Shown piece after piece: positions 44,878 to 54,900 of a stretch of 64,000 bases of DNA (its first letter is position 1; every line of letters begins with the position of its first letter). Both the position numbers and the translations under genes were made by a program. The notes beneath the pieces were generated by a model. It searched no databases and was not told the DNA's origin. It worked only from the letters and a program-made list of their open reading frames with translations. The DNA is from Bacteroidales bacterium. Lineage in GTDB: Bacteria; Bacteroidota; Bacteroidia; Bacteroidales; F082. The stretch is taken from assembly GCA_017553625.1 (NCBI GenBank), contig JAFZKP010000035.1:30488-94487 (forward strand), written 5' to 3'.

Positions 44878-44906
44878 AACTGAACAACTGATTAACTGAA
44901 CAACTT
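44878..44906. repeat. Octamer array ahead of the galE-like gene
   Basis: AACTGAACAACTGATTAACT followed by GAACAACTT abuts the ATG at 44907. The stretch ACAACTTATG is shared with the end of the array before the wlbA-like gene (AATAACTTATG). Confidence 0.55.
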
Positions 44907-45959
44907 ATGAAGATATTAGTTACAGGCGGGACTGGATTTATCGGGTCACATACGACCGTAGAGTTACAGCAACAGGGATACGATGTAATCATCGTGGACG
45001 CATTGTTTAATTCAAGAATCGAGGCACTCGACGCGATAGCTTCAATAACAGGCAAACGCCCTGAATTCGAGCAGTTTGACCTCGCCGACAGAGAAAAAGT
45101 CGACGATTTTTTCAAACGTCATCAGGACATCAAAGGCGTGATACATTTCGCAGCACACAAAGCCGTAGGCGAGTCGGTTGAGCAGCCGTTGAAATACTAC
45201 CGTAACAACCTCGATTCTTTGATGAACATCCTTGAATCGATGAACAAATACGGTGTGCAGAACCTCGTCTTCTCGTCGTCATGTACTGTTTACGGCGAGC
45301 CTGACCCTGAAAATCTGCCGATTTCCGAAAAGGCTCCTATCAAGAAGGCGGAATGCCCTTACGGAAACACGAAACAGATTGCAGAAGAGATAATGCAAGA
45401 CTGCATCGTGGCATATAAAGGATTGAACGCCATCGCGTTACGTTACTTCAACCCTGTCGGGGCACACGAGAGCGCGAAACTCGGCGAACTGCCGTTTGGA
45501 GTGCCTGCAAACCTCATGCCTTACGTCACGCAGACAGCCTACGGAATCCGTCCGTTCCTGAGAGTTTTCGGCAACGACTACGACACTCCTGACGGAACTC
45601 CAATCCGTGACTACATCCATATCATGGATTTGGCGAAAGCACATGTGAAAGCTGTCGAACGCATGATTCAAGGCAAGATGAAGGCTCCGTTTGAGGTGTT
45701 CAACGTTGGAACAGGCACGGGTTATTCTGTTCTCGACATCATCAAATCGTTCGAGAGAAGCAGTAATATCAAGCTGAAATACGAAATCGTTGGAAGAAGA
45801 GCCGGCGACATCGTGAAAATCTGGGCTGACCCGACTTATACCAATAAAGAGTTGGGATGGAAAGCCGAGCGCACCCTCGACGACATGACACACAGCGCAT
45901 GGGAATGGGAAAAAGCCTATCGTGAAGGAAAAACTTGTTTTAAATTAGATGAAAAGTAA
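44907..45959 (+). CDS. galE: UDP-glucose 4-epimerase-like enzyme
   Basis: A 350-residue extended SDR. GGTGFIGSHTTVEL (7-20) binds NAD; FSSSCTVYG gives the catalytic Ser, and CPYGNTK the Y-x3-K pair; the C-terminal half has the RYFNPVGAHES region of GalE proper. It should interconvert UDP-glucose and UDP-galactose (or the N-acetyl forms). It overlaps the UDP-sugar dehydrogenase by 11 bases. Confidence 0.93.
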   Translation: MKILVTGGTGFIGSHTTVELQQQGYDVIIVDALFNSRIEALDAIASITGKRPEFEQFDLADREKVDDFFKRHQDIKGVIHFAAHKAVGESVEQPLKYYRNNLDSLMNILESMNKYGVQNLVFSSSCTVYGEPDPENLPISEKAPIKKAECPYGNTKQIAEEIMQDCIVAYKGLNAIALRYFNPVGAHESAKLGELPFGVPANLMPYVTQTAYGIRPFLRVFGNDYDTPDGTPIRDYIHIMDLAKAHVKAVERMIQGKMKAPFEVFNVGTGTGYSVLDIIKSFERSSNIKLKYEIVGRRAGDIVKIWADPTYTNKELGWKAERTLDDMTHSAWEWEKAYREGKTCFKLDEK

Positions 45960-47211
45960 AATTTGTGTAATCGGCTTGGGATACGTCGGGCTGCCACTTG
46001 CAAGGCTGTTCTCGACGAAATACCCTACTGTCGGCTTCGACATGAACCAAAAACGTGTCGATGCTTTGATGACTGGGCACGACGGAACACTGGAGGTAAG
46101 TGACGAGCTGCTTCAGGAAGCGATAAAAAACGGTTTCAAGTGTACCACAAAGCTTGAAGACATTAAGGATTGTAACGTTTACATCGTGGCAGTGCCAACG
46201 CCTGTCGACGCAAACAACCATCCTGACCTTCAACCGCTTTGGGGAGCGTCGGAGACAGTGGGAAAAGTCATCTCAAATGGCGACGTGGTGATTTACGAAT
46301 CCACTGTATATCCTGGCGTCACCGAAGAGGAATGCATACCTGTGGTGGAACGCATCAGCGGACTGAAGTTCAACGTCGATTTCTTTGCAGGATATTCGCC
46401 AGAAAGAATCAATCCCGGCGACAAGGAACATACCGTCGAGAAAATCAAGAAAGTGACCTCGGGCTCAACACCGGAAATAGCCGATTTTGTTGATGATTTA
46501 TACAATTCGGTTCTTGTCAACGGAACGCATAAGGCACCATCAATTCGTGTGGCAGAGGCTTCAAAAATCATCGAAAACTCACAGCGTGACGTGAATATCG
46601 CGTTCATGAACGAGTTGGCAAAGATTTTCAACGCCATGGGAATCGACTCTCACGACGTTATCGAGGCAGCTTCAAGCAAATGGAACTTCATAAAACTCAG
46701 CCCAGGCTTGGTGGGAGGACACTGCATCAGCGTAGACCCGTATTATTTGATTGAAAAAGCTGAGGTTTTCGGTGTTTTCCCAAGAGTCATGTCAGCAGCA
46801 AGACGCCTCAACGACAGCATGGGCAATTACGTGGCAAACCAGACCATCAAACTCATGAACAAGAAAGGCGTGATGGTGAAAGACTCCAAGATTCTCATTC
46901 TCGGCGTAACATTCAAGGAAAACTGCCCTGATATTAGAAATACCAAGGTTATCGACATTTATCACACCTTAAAGGAATACACCGACAACATCACCATTTT
47001 TGACCCTTGGGCAAAGCCAGAAAAAGTCAAGGAAGAATACGATGTTGAAATTACCAACACATTGAACGACAACAACTTCGATGCTGTTATTTTAGCCGTT
47101 TCGCACAAGGAATTCCTGAAACTCGACATAAAATCGTTGGTGAAAAACGGCGGTGTGGTTTACGACGTGAAAGGATTTTTGGACAGAGACATTATTGACG
47201 GAAGATTATAA
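45949..47211 (+). CDS. UDP-sugar 6-dehydrogenase, WbpA/VipA type
   Basis: A 420-residue UDP-glucose/GDP-mannose dehydrogenase-family protein. CVIGLGYVGLPLARLF (about 5-20) binds NAD; VAVPTPVD and YESTVYPGVTEE follow, and the catalytic Cys lies in GGHCISVDPYYL (about 258-269). The subfamily (WbpA, VipA/TviB) oxidises UDP-GlcNAc or UDP-GalNAc to the uronic acid. With the WlbA- and WlbB-like genes it covers three steps of the UDP-2,3-diacetamido-uronate route and supplies a carboxylate that an ATP-grasp ligase could amidate. Confidence 0.9.
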   Translation: MKSKICVIGLGYVGLPLARLFSTKYPTVGFDMNQKRVDALMTGHDGTLEVSDELLQEAIKNGFKCTTKLEDIKDCNVYIVAVPTPVDANNHPDLQPLWGASETVGKVISNGDVVIYESTVYPGVTEEECIPVVERISGLKFNVDFFAGYSPERINPGDKEHTVEKIKKVTSGSTPEIADFVDDLYNSVLVNGTHKAPSIRVAEASKIIENSQRDVNIAFMNELAKIFNAMGIDSHDVIEAASSKWNFIKLSPGLVGGHCISVDPYYLIEKAEVFGVFPRVMSAARRLNDSMGNYVANQTIKLMNKKGVMVKDSKILILGVTFKENCPDIRNTKVIDIYHTLKEYTDNITIFDPWAKPEKVKEEYDVEITNTLNDNNFDAVILAVSHKEFLKLDIKSLVKNGGVVYDVKGFLDRDIIDGRL

Positions 47212-47227
47212 TGATAATGAATTTAAT

Positions 47228-48274
47228 ATGAATAACAATCATCTTATCATAATGGCAGGCGGAGTCGGGTCGCGTTTTTGGCCGATGTCGATTCCGGAAA
47301 AGCCGAAGCAGTTTATTGATGTGATGGGTGTAGGCAAGACCATGATTCAGCTTACCATTGAGCGTTTTGCTGGTATCATCGAGCCAGACCATGTGTGGAT
47401 TGTGACCTCAAAAAAATACAAAGACATTGTAAAGGAGCAGCTACCACAAATACCTGACGCACAGATACTTATGGAGCCTTGCATGCGCAACACGGCACCT
47501 TGCATCGAGTATGTGAGCCGTAAGATTTATGCCAAATATCCCGATGCAAACCTCGTGTTCTCACCTGCCGACCATCTCGTTCTCGACGTTCCGCATTTCC
47601 AAGAGGTGATAAAAGAATCGCTTGAATACACAAAGAACAACGATGTAATTGTTACTCTCGGAATGATGCCGACACGTCCGGAAACAGGCTACGGCTACAT
47701 CAAAGCTGTCGACGCAAATTCCAAGGAAAAAATCCAGAAAGTGGACGCTTTCAAGGAGAAACCGAACATTGAAACAGCACAAAAATATCTTGCCGAAGGC
47801 GGTTATTACTGGAACGCGGGCATCTTCATCTGGAATGTTAAGATGGTTGTCGACACTATCGCGAAACTCGTGCCTGATTTGGCAGCAGTTTTCGACAAAA
47901 TCGAGCCTCATTTCTATAAAAACGACGAGCAAAATGTCATTGACGAACTCTTCCCGACATGCCAGAATATCAGCATCGACTATGCCGTGATGGAGAAATC
48001 AAAAGACGTTTTCGTATATCCTGCAAGCTTCGGATGGAGCGACATCGGCACGTGGGGCAGCCTTTACACCCACATTCCTTACGACGAGAACAAAAACGCC
48101 ATCATTGGTGAAAACATCCAAATGGTCGACAGCAAAAACTGCGTCGTACGTTCATACGGAAGAAAAAAAGTGATAGTGCAAGGTCTTGATAATTATATAG
48201 TTGTGGACGACAATAATTGTCTTCTCATTTGTAAAATGCAAGACGAACAACTGATTAAGGAATGGCAAAAATAG
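47228..48274 (+). CDS. manC: Mannose-1-phosphate guanylyltransferase
   Basis: A 348-residue GDP-mannose pyrophosphorylase from the preferred start at 47228 (MNNNHLIIMAGGVGSRFWPM), which gives the family N-terminus. The frame opens at 47195 inside the end of the previous gene. The signature GGVGSRFWPMSIPEKPKQF includes the GTP-binding and activating residues; EKP-like KEKPNIETA and GYYWNAGIFIW mark the mannose-1-phosphate site. It lacks the C-terminal isomerase domain of bifunctional ManC. GDP-mannose may feed the polysaccharide, also via GDP-fucose made de novo. Confidence 0.9.
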   Translation: MNNNHLIIMAGGVGSRFWPMSIPEKPKQFIDVMGVGKTMIQLTIERFAGIIEPDHVWIVTSKKYKDIVKEQLPQIPDAQILMEPCMRNTAPCIEYVSRKIYAKYPDANLVFSPADHLVLDVPHFQEVIKESLEYTKNNDVIVTLGMMPTRPETGYGYIKAVDANSKEKIQKVDAFKEKPNIETAQKYLAEGGYYWNAGIFIWNVKMVVDTIAKLVPDLAAVFDKIEPHFYKNDEQNVIDELFPTCQNISIDYAVMEKSKDVFVYPASFGWSDIGTWGSLYTHIPYDENKNAIIGENIQMVDSKNCVVRSYGRKKVIVQGLDNYIVVDDNNCLLICKMQDEQLIKEWQK

Positions 48275-48298
48275 TTTTTTGAAATAAATTTTTATATT

Positions 48299-50248
48299 AT
48301 GAAGAAGTTTTTAACGAATGTTGCGAAATTATTCTTTGGCAAAAGAAATTCAGGTTCATTATCAAGGATTTACGTTCTTGCTTTTGACATTTTTATCGTA
48401 ATAGCGGCAATATTGTTCGTTCCGTTTGTCGGTTATTATCCTGAATACCACAGAGATACTATTGAAGTGTTTTTTGAAGGATCCGTCTCCGTATTATTAT
48501 TCTTCATCATCGGATTCCTGATAACAGGCTCATACAAAGGACTTGTCAGATATACTGGTTTTAAAGACATTGAGCGCATTTCAATAGCTACAATCTGGGT
48601 GTTTTTCGCTCTTTGCGTTTGCAGATATCTGATTACCAATTTTGGAGGATTGCACTTTTTGAGCAAGTATTTCCTTAATTATCTTTCAATATTCCTGACA
48701 TGTATTGTAACTCTGGTTTTCCTGGTTTTCGGACGACTAATAATCCGTCGTATTTACAATGAATATCTGCGTCCGCAACCGAATAAAACCAACATTATCA
48801 TTTATGGTGCCGGTGACGCTGGTCCTATCACACAAAACGCTCTGTATCAGGACACTTCAACACAATACAACGTCGTTTCTTTCGTCGATGACTCGAATTC
48901 AAAGATTGGAAAATCCATCAACGGCGTGAAAATCCGCAAGCCTGAAGTCGCACTCAACAAAGATTTCATCAACAGATACAGTGTCGATATGATCATTCTT
49001 GCGATGCCAAGTTTGAATATTGACAAACGTAATGAAATCATCAATAAACTCATTGACCTTGGGGTTTCTGTCAAATCAGTGCCTCATGTCGATTCGTGGA
49101 TTAACGGCAACCAATTGAATTTCAATCAGATTGAAGACATCAAAATTGAAGATTTGCTTGAAAGGGAGCCTATAGTTTTGGGCAAGGAAAACGTGAAACA
49201 CGAGCTTGAAGGCAAGGTCGTGATGGTGACTGGCGCTGCAGGTTCCATTGGTAGCGAGATTTGCCGTCAAGTGTTGCAGCACAATCCCAAGTGCTTGATA
49301 ATGTTCGACCAAGCCGAGTCGCCAATGTATGATTTGCAGTTTGAGTTGAACAACGAGGCACCATACAAACATATTCCTGTCCCGAAAGAGTTTGTCGTCG
49401 GTAACGTCAAGGATATCAACAAGATGACCGAGGTATTTGAAAAATACCAGCCTCAGATAATATATCACGCTGCTGCCTACAAACACGTCCCATTGATGGA
49501 AAGTTTCCCTTACGAAGCTGTGTTTGTCAACGTGTTCGGCACAAAGATTGTGGCTGATTTGGCAGTAAAATATGGCGTTGAGAAGTTCGTGATGATTTCA
49601 ACTGACAAGGCTGTCAACCCGACTAACGTGATGGGAGCCACAAAACGTATCGCCGAGATTTACACCCAAAGTCGCAAGAGCGGCACCAAGTTTGTCACGA
49701 CACGATTCGGTAACGTCCTCGGTTCAAACGGTTCTGTTATCCCATTGTTCAAGAAGCAGTTGGCGCATGGCGGACCTCTCACAGTCACCGACCGCAACAT
49801 CATCCGTTACTTCATGACGATTCCGGAAGCCTGCAGCCTCGTGCTTGAAGCAGGAGCAATTGGCGGCGACGGCGACATCTTCGTGTTCGACATGGGCAAA
49901 CCTGTCAAAATTTACGATTTGGCAAGCAAGATGATAAAGCTCTCTCACATGCCTGACGTACAGATTGAGATTACCGGATTGCGTCCTGGTGAGAAATTGT
50001 ACGAAGAGCTTCTTGCGACCAAAGAAAACACCATGCCGACAGAGCATCCGAAAATCATGCACGCCAAGGTGCGCGAGTACACTCAAGAGGAAGTCGACAA
50101 GGAAATCAGCAAGCTTTTGGAGATACTTCCGACATGCAATGACTTCGACATTGTGAAACAAATGAAAGTAATTGTGCCGGAATTCAAGTCTAACAACTCT
50201 GTTTATCAAATCCTTGACAAACAAACGGGGGGGGGTATAAGTCGCTGA
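48299..50248 (+). CDS. CapD/WbpM-like UDP-sugar 4,6-dehydratase
   Basis: A 649-residue membrane-bound nucleoside-diphosphate sugar dehydratase. Four N-terminal helices (about 20-155) lead to a first Rossmann-like part (IYGAGDAG, about 163-170) and the catalytic SDR domain. That domain has TGAAGSIGSEICRQ (about 312-325), STDKAVNPTNVMGATKR (about 438-454, Met replacing the usual Tyr of Y-x3-K) and RFGNVLGSNGSVIPLF. It makes UDP-4-keto-6-deoxy-HexNAc. The very 3' end contains a run of nine G (50227-50235) coding GG; a one-base slip there would change only the last residues. Confidence 0.92.
   Translation: MKKFLTNVAKLFFGKRNSGSLSRIYVLAFDIFIVIAAILFVPFVGYYPEYHRDTIEVFFEGSVSVLLFFIIGFLITGSYKGLVRYTGFKDIERISIATIWVFFALCVCRYLITNFGGLHFLSKYFLNYLSIFLTCIVTLVFLVFGRLIIRRIYNEYLRPQPNKTNIIIYGAGDAGPITQNALYQDTSTQYNVVSFVDDSNSKIGKSINGVKIRKPEVALNKDFINRYSVDMIILAMPSLNIDKRNEIINKLIDLGVSVKSVPHVDSWINGNQLNFNQIEDIKIEDLLEREPIVLGKENVKHELEGKVVMVTGAAGSIGSEICRQVLQHNPKCLIMFDQAESPMYDLQFELNNEAPYKHIPVPKEFVVGNVKDINKMTEVFEKYQPQIIYHAAAYKHVPLMESFPYEAVFVNVFGTKIVADLAVKYGVEKFVMISTDKAVNPTNVMGATKRIAEIYTQSRKSGTKFVTTRFGNVLGSNGSVIPLFKKQLAHGGPLTVTDRNIIRYFMTIPEACSLVLEAGAIGGDGDIFVFDMGKPVKIYDLASKMIKLSHMPDVQIEITGLRPGEKLYEELLATKENTMPTEHPKIMHAKVREYTQEEVDKEISKLLEILPTCNDFDIVKQMKVIVPEFKSNNSVYQILDKQTGGGISR
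50227..50235 (+). repeat. Nine-G tract at the end of the capD-like gene
   Basis: A homopolymer GGGGGGGGG near the stop. A 1-base deletion gives a stop after three more codons (..T-G-G-V-stop); a 1-base insertion extends the frame by several codons. It could be phase-variable or a sequencing artefact. Confidence 0.5.
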
Positions 50249-50264
50249 GTATCAGCTAATTTAG

Positions 50265-50337
<73 letters not shown>

Positions 50338-50350
50338 ATTTTTGAGACGG

Positions 50351-50358
50351 CAAAAATA
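50351..50358 (-). promoter_or_regulatory. -7 element of tRNA-Thr
   Basis: Minus-strand TATTTTTG, 13 bases upstream of the mature tRNA. Confidence 0.5.
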
Positions 50359-50397
50359 CAAAATTTTTGTATTCGTGCAATAGAAAAGTAAAAAATA

Positions 50398-50490
50398 AAG
50401 TTAATCAGTTAGTCAGTTGTTCAGTTGTCTGGGTTTTTAACTGACTAACTGGACAACTGACTAACTGATTAACTGATTAACTGATTAAAA
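50398..50490. repeat. Inverted octamer array between tRNA-Thr and a membrane-protein gene
   Basis: The left arm (50400-50429) is built from TTAATCAG, TTAGTCAG and TTGTTCAG units; the right arm (50438-50490) has CTGACTAA, CTGGACAA, CTGACTAA and several CTGATTAA. A 19-base stretch of the left arm (50400-50418) is exactly complementary to 50455-50473. The left arm has one extra 8-base unit. The right arm ends at a GTG start codon (50491). Confidence 0.65.
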
Positions 50491-50916
50491 GTGTTTTGGA
50501 AGATTCTTTCTGTGGTTTTGCTTTCGGTGGTGAAGACGTTTTACGCGCCGGCGGCGGGATTTGCCGCAGGGTTGTCGTTTGGCGTCACCTTTGCCGCCAC
50601 ATCTCTTGGCGCGATTGCAGGATTCACTGTTTTTTATTTCTTCTGCGACATAATCTTGAACCGTTTTTACAAAAAGAGAAAATCACATCCATCTGAAAAA
50701 CAGCTGAAAAAAGCGCGTAAAATCGTCATCTTCAAAAAGAAATATCCAGTATGGTTGTTTTTGCCGATGCTGACGATAATGTCGGTTCCAGTGATGGCGA
50801 TTATTGTAAGAAAATTTTTTAATCACAACAAACCAATGTTCGCATTGTCACTATTGACGGTGACGTTGTTCGCATTGGTTGGATGTTTGGTGTTTTCGCC
50901 GATACAGATGTTATAA
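50491..50916 (+). CDS. Small integral membrane protein
   Basis: A 141-residue hydrophobic protein from a GTG at 50491; no ATG is near, and the octamer array sits where a ribosome-binding site would be. It has at least four hydrophobic stretches (about 5-22, 30-52, 85-105 and 116-136), with positively charged cytoplasmic loops (RFYKKRKSH and KKARKIVIFKKK). No function is recognised. It ends 6 bases inside the convergent ROK gene. Confidence 0.6.
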   Translation: MFWKILSVVLLSVVKTFYAPAAGFAAGLSFGVTFAATSLGAIAGFTVFYFFCDIILNRFYKKRKSHPSEKQLKKARKIVIFKKKYPVWLFLPMLTIMSVPVMAIIVRKFFNHNKPMFALSLLTVTLFALVGCLVFSPIQML

Positions 50917-51861
50917 TTGGCAGAGGGCAGCTGCACCTAAAATTGCCACCTCGTTGTCTTTCAGTTCCGAGACACGGATTTCCACTGTACCCTGATAGAT
51001 ATTCAAAAGATGCTCGTCGAATGACTTGCGCAGAGGCTTCATCAGGACCTCGCCAGCGTGGACAGGACCACCCATGAGGAAGATTGCCTGCGGGGCAGAG
51101 AACGTGACCGCGTTTGCCATAGCGATGCCAAGCAGATAACCAACATTTTCAAAGGTCTGGATGCCAATAGGATCGCCCGCGTTGGCAGCGTCGCCAACCA
51201 TCTTTGAGGTGAGGTTTTCAGGCGCAATTTGCTTCAAAACGCCATTGTACAAAGGATTCTGCTCCATCAGCTCAATGGCGGTGCGACGGATGCCTCCTGC
51301 CGAGGTGTAAGTCTCCAGACAGCCTTTTCGTCCGCAGCCGCACTGACGACCGTTGATAATGATAATGGAATGTCCAAGCTCACCTGCAGTACTTGTGGAG
51401 CCGAGAACGAGTTTTCTGTCGATGATGATACCGCTTCCGACACCTGTACCGAGGGTGAAAGTGATGAAATGGTCGAGGTTCTTGGCACCGCCGTAAATCA
51501 TCTCGCCGTAAGCGGCGGCGTTGGCGTCGTTCGACACAACCACTTTAGTGTCAATATGTTTCTTCATCATCTCGGCAAGCTTCACCTGACCTTTGAAATT
51601 CAGATTCGGTGCCTTGTCGATGCTTCCCGTGTATGTGTTTCCGTTCGGCGCGCCGATGCCTATGCCGTCGATTTCAGAAATATGATTGCGTTCAAGCAAG
51701 ATTTTTATCTTGTCGGCCACATCTTTCACATACAGCTCAGCGTCGTAATATTCGTTGGTGTGCAGGTTTTCTTTGTCTATGATTTTTCCGTCAGCGCGGA
51801 CGATTCCAATGTCGGTGTTTGTGCCTCCGACATCGATGCCGATTGAGTGATTTATTTTCAT
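50911..51861 (-). CDS. ROK-family glucokinase or sugar kinase
   Basis: A 316-residue ASKHA kinase. The phosphate-binding IGIDVGGTNTDIGIV (7-21), the catalytic-Asp region SNDANAAAYGE (about 112-122), the LGTGVGSG phosphate-2 loop and the zinc motif CGCGRKGCLETY (about 171-182) are those of ROK kinases; no N-terminal helix-turn-helix is seen, so this is a kinase rather than a NagC-type repressor. Glucose is the likeliest substrate; N-acetylmannosamine or another hexose is possible. Confidence 0.88.
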   Translation of the reverse strand: MKINHSIGIDVGGTNTDIGIVRADGKIIDKENLHTNEYYDAELYVKDVADKIKILLERNHISEIDGIGIGAPNGNTYTGSIDKAPNLNFKGQVKLAEMMKKHIDTKVVVSNDANAAAYGEMIYGGAKNLDHFITFTLGTGVGSGIIIDRKLVLGSTSTAGELGHSIIIINGRQCGCGRKGCLETYTSAGGIRRTAIELMEQNPLYNGVLKQIAPENLTSKMVGDAANAGDPIGIQTFENVGYLLGIAMANAVTFSAPQAIFLMGGPVHAGEVLMKPLRKSFDEHLLNIYQGTVEIRVSELKDNEVAILGAAALCQL

Positions 51862-51949
51862 ATTGGTTAATTTTTATTTCAAAAACATATTTTTCACCGC
51901 AAAAATAAAAAAATATTATTTAATATTTTAGAAAATGATTCTTTTTTTA

Positions 51950-51957
51950 TATCTTTG
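51950..51957 (+). promoter_or_regulatory. -7 element of the ileS operon
   Basis: TATCTTTG, 29 bases upstream of the ATG at 51987; no good -33 box is seen in the T-rich leader. Confidence 0.5.
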
Positions 51958-51986
51958 CGAATTATTTTGAAATATTATAACATTTT

Positions 51987-54900
51987 ATGAAGAACGCTTA
52001 TCGCGAATATAAGTTTTTGAATCTCACGAACATAGCTGATGAGATTCGTAAGTATTGGGAAGACAATGACATTTTCAACAAAAGTTTGGAAAACACAAAA
52101 AACGGAACAGCCTATGTGTTTTATGAAGGACCGCCGTCGGCAAACGGTATGCCTGGCATCCACCATGTGATGGCTCGTACCATAAAGGACACATTCTGCC
52201 GTTTCCAGACTTTAAAGGGAAAATACGTGAGCCGCAAGGCAGGTTGGGATACCCACGGACTGCCTGTGGAGCTCGGCGTTGAGAAGAAACTCGGCATAAC
52301 CAAGGAAGACATTGGCAAGAAAATAAGCGTTGATGAGTACAACAAGGCTTGTCGCGAGGAAGTGATGAAATACAAAGACCGTTGGGACGACCTCACCCGC
52401 CAGATGGGATACTGGGTTGACCTCAACGACCCGTATATCACTTTCACCAACGAATACATTGAGACCCTTTGGTTCTTGCTTAAAGACTTGTATAACAAAG
52501 GCTTGCTTTACAAAGGATATACGATTCAGCCATATTCACCGGCAGCTGGAACAGGATTAAGCTCACACGAGCTTAACATGCCTGGCTGCTACCGCGACGT
52601 GAAAGACCTCACCTGCGTGGCGATGTTCAGACTGAAAGCCGAGCAGCGTAAGTTCCAGAAACTGCCATTTGGTGTTGACGTGAACTTCCACGATGTGCAG
52701 ATTGTGGCATGGACCACAACACCATGGACTTTGCCGTCAAATACAGCATTGGCAGTGGGTCCTGGCATCGAATACAACCTCGTGAAGACAGTCAACCCGA
52801 CAAACGGCGAACAGACATACATCATCATCGGAAAGCCATTGATGGCCTCGTTCTTCCCGACAGAAGAGGATAAACCGAAGTTCGAAGACTGGAAAGTCGG
52901 CGACAAGAAGCTTCCATACGAAGTCCTCGGCACATGCAAAGGCAAAGACCTCGCAGGATTGGACTACGAGCCACTCATCCCGTGGGTGAAGCCTGACGGC
53001 GACGGATTCCGCGTTATTCCTGGTGACTACGTCACAACAGAAGACGGTACCGGTATCGTCCACATCGCACCTACATTCGGTGCCGACGATAACCGCGTGG
53101 CAAAACAAACCAATATCCCGCCACTGCATCTCATCGACAAAGACGGCAAGGCACAACCGATGGTCGACAAGACAGGTAAGTTCTTCCTCCTCGAAGAACT
53201 CGACCCTGAATGGGTTAAGACACATGTCGACGTTGAAGAATATGCAAAATACGCAGGCAAATTCGTGAAAAACGCCTACGACCCGACAAAAACCGACAAA
53301 GATATCTCATTGGATGTAGAAATCGTCATTATGCTGAAAGAACAGGGCAAGCTCTTCAAGAGCGAGAAACACACCCACAACTATCCGCACTGCTGGCGTA
53401 CCGACAAACCGGTGCTCTACTACCCTCTCGACAGCTGGTTCATCAAGACAACAGCGTTGAAAGACCGCATGATTGAGCTCAACAAGACCATCAACTGGAA
53501 GCCTGAGGCAACAGGAAGCGGACGTTTCGGCAACTGGCTCGAGAACCTCGTCGACTGGAACCTTTCACGTTCTCGTTACTGGGGCACGCCACTTCCAATT
53601 TGGAGAACAGAAGACGGCAACGAAGAGATTTGCATCGGCAGCGTGGCGGAACTCAGAGAAGAGATTGAGAAATCAGTCAAGGCAGGATTTATGAAGGAAA
53701 ATCCATATAAATCAGAGGATTACACCAAATTTGACTTGCACAGACCATATATTGACGGCGTGGTTTTGGTTTCAAAATCAGGAAAGAAGATGTTCCGTGA
53801 GCCTGACCTCATCGACGTGTGGTTCGACTCTGGCGCGATGCCTTACGCACAGATTCACTACATGGGCAAGCCAGGTCAACTCAACGACAAGACCTTCCCG
53901 GCAGACTTCATAGCTGAAGGCGTCGACCAGACACGTGGCTGGTTCTTCACCTTGCACGCTATCGCGACAATGTGCTTCGACTCAGTGGCATATAAGAACG
54001 TGATTTCCAACGGATTGGTGCTCGACAAGAACGGCAACAAGATGTCGAAACGTCTTGGCAACGCCGTCGACCCGTTCGGAGCAATCACAAAATACGGAGC
54101 CGATGCCGTGAGATGGTATATGATAACCAACTCTCAGCCATGGGACAACCTGAAATTTGACGAGGAAGGAGTGGACGACGTACGCCGCAAGTTCTTCGGA
54201 ACATTATACAACACATACGCATTCTTCGCGCTCTACGCCAACATCGACGGATTCGAGTACAAAGAAGCCGACATCCCGTTTGAGAAACGTCCTGAAATCG
54301 ACAGATGGATTTTGTCAGAACTCAACTCGCTCATAATCGAGGTTGAAAAAGACTACGAGGCTTACGAACCTACCAAGGCAGGACGTGCCATCGGTAACTT
54401 CGTCGACGCTCACCTCAGCAACTGGTACGTGCGCTTGTCACGTCGCCGTTTCTGGAAGAGCAACGGCTCAGAAGACAAGACCTCGGCATATCAGACATTG
54501 TACACCTGCCTTGACACCTTGGCACGCCTGATTTCGCCTATCGCGCCGTTCTTCAGCGAACAACTCTACCGCGACCTCAATGCCGTGACACATCGCGACA
54601 ACGCCGAATCAGTGCATCTCACAAAATTCCCGAAAGCAAACGAGAAGTTCATCGACAAGAAACTCGAGGAACGCATGGAGATGGCACAACTCGTCGCCTC
54701 GATGGTGCTTTCGCTCAGAAAGAAAGCCAACATCCGCGTGCGTCAGCCATTGTCAAGAATCATGATTCCGGTGCTTTCAGACGAGATGAAGCAGCAGCTT
54801 GAAAAAGTTGAAGGACTCATCCTTTCGGAAGTCAATGTGAAGAAAGTGGAATATCTCACTGGAGAGCTCAACATTCTGGTGAAGAAAGTCAGACCGAACT

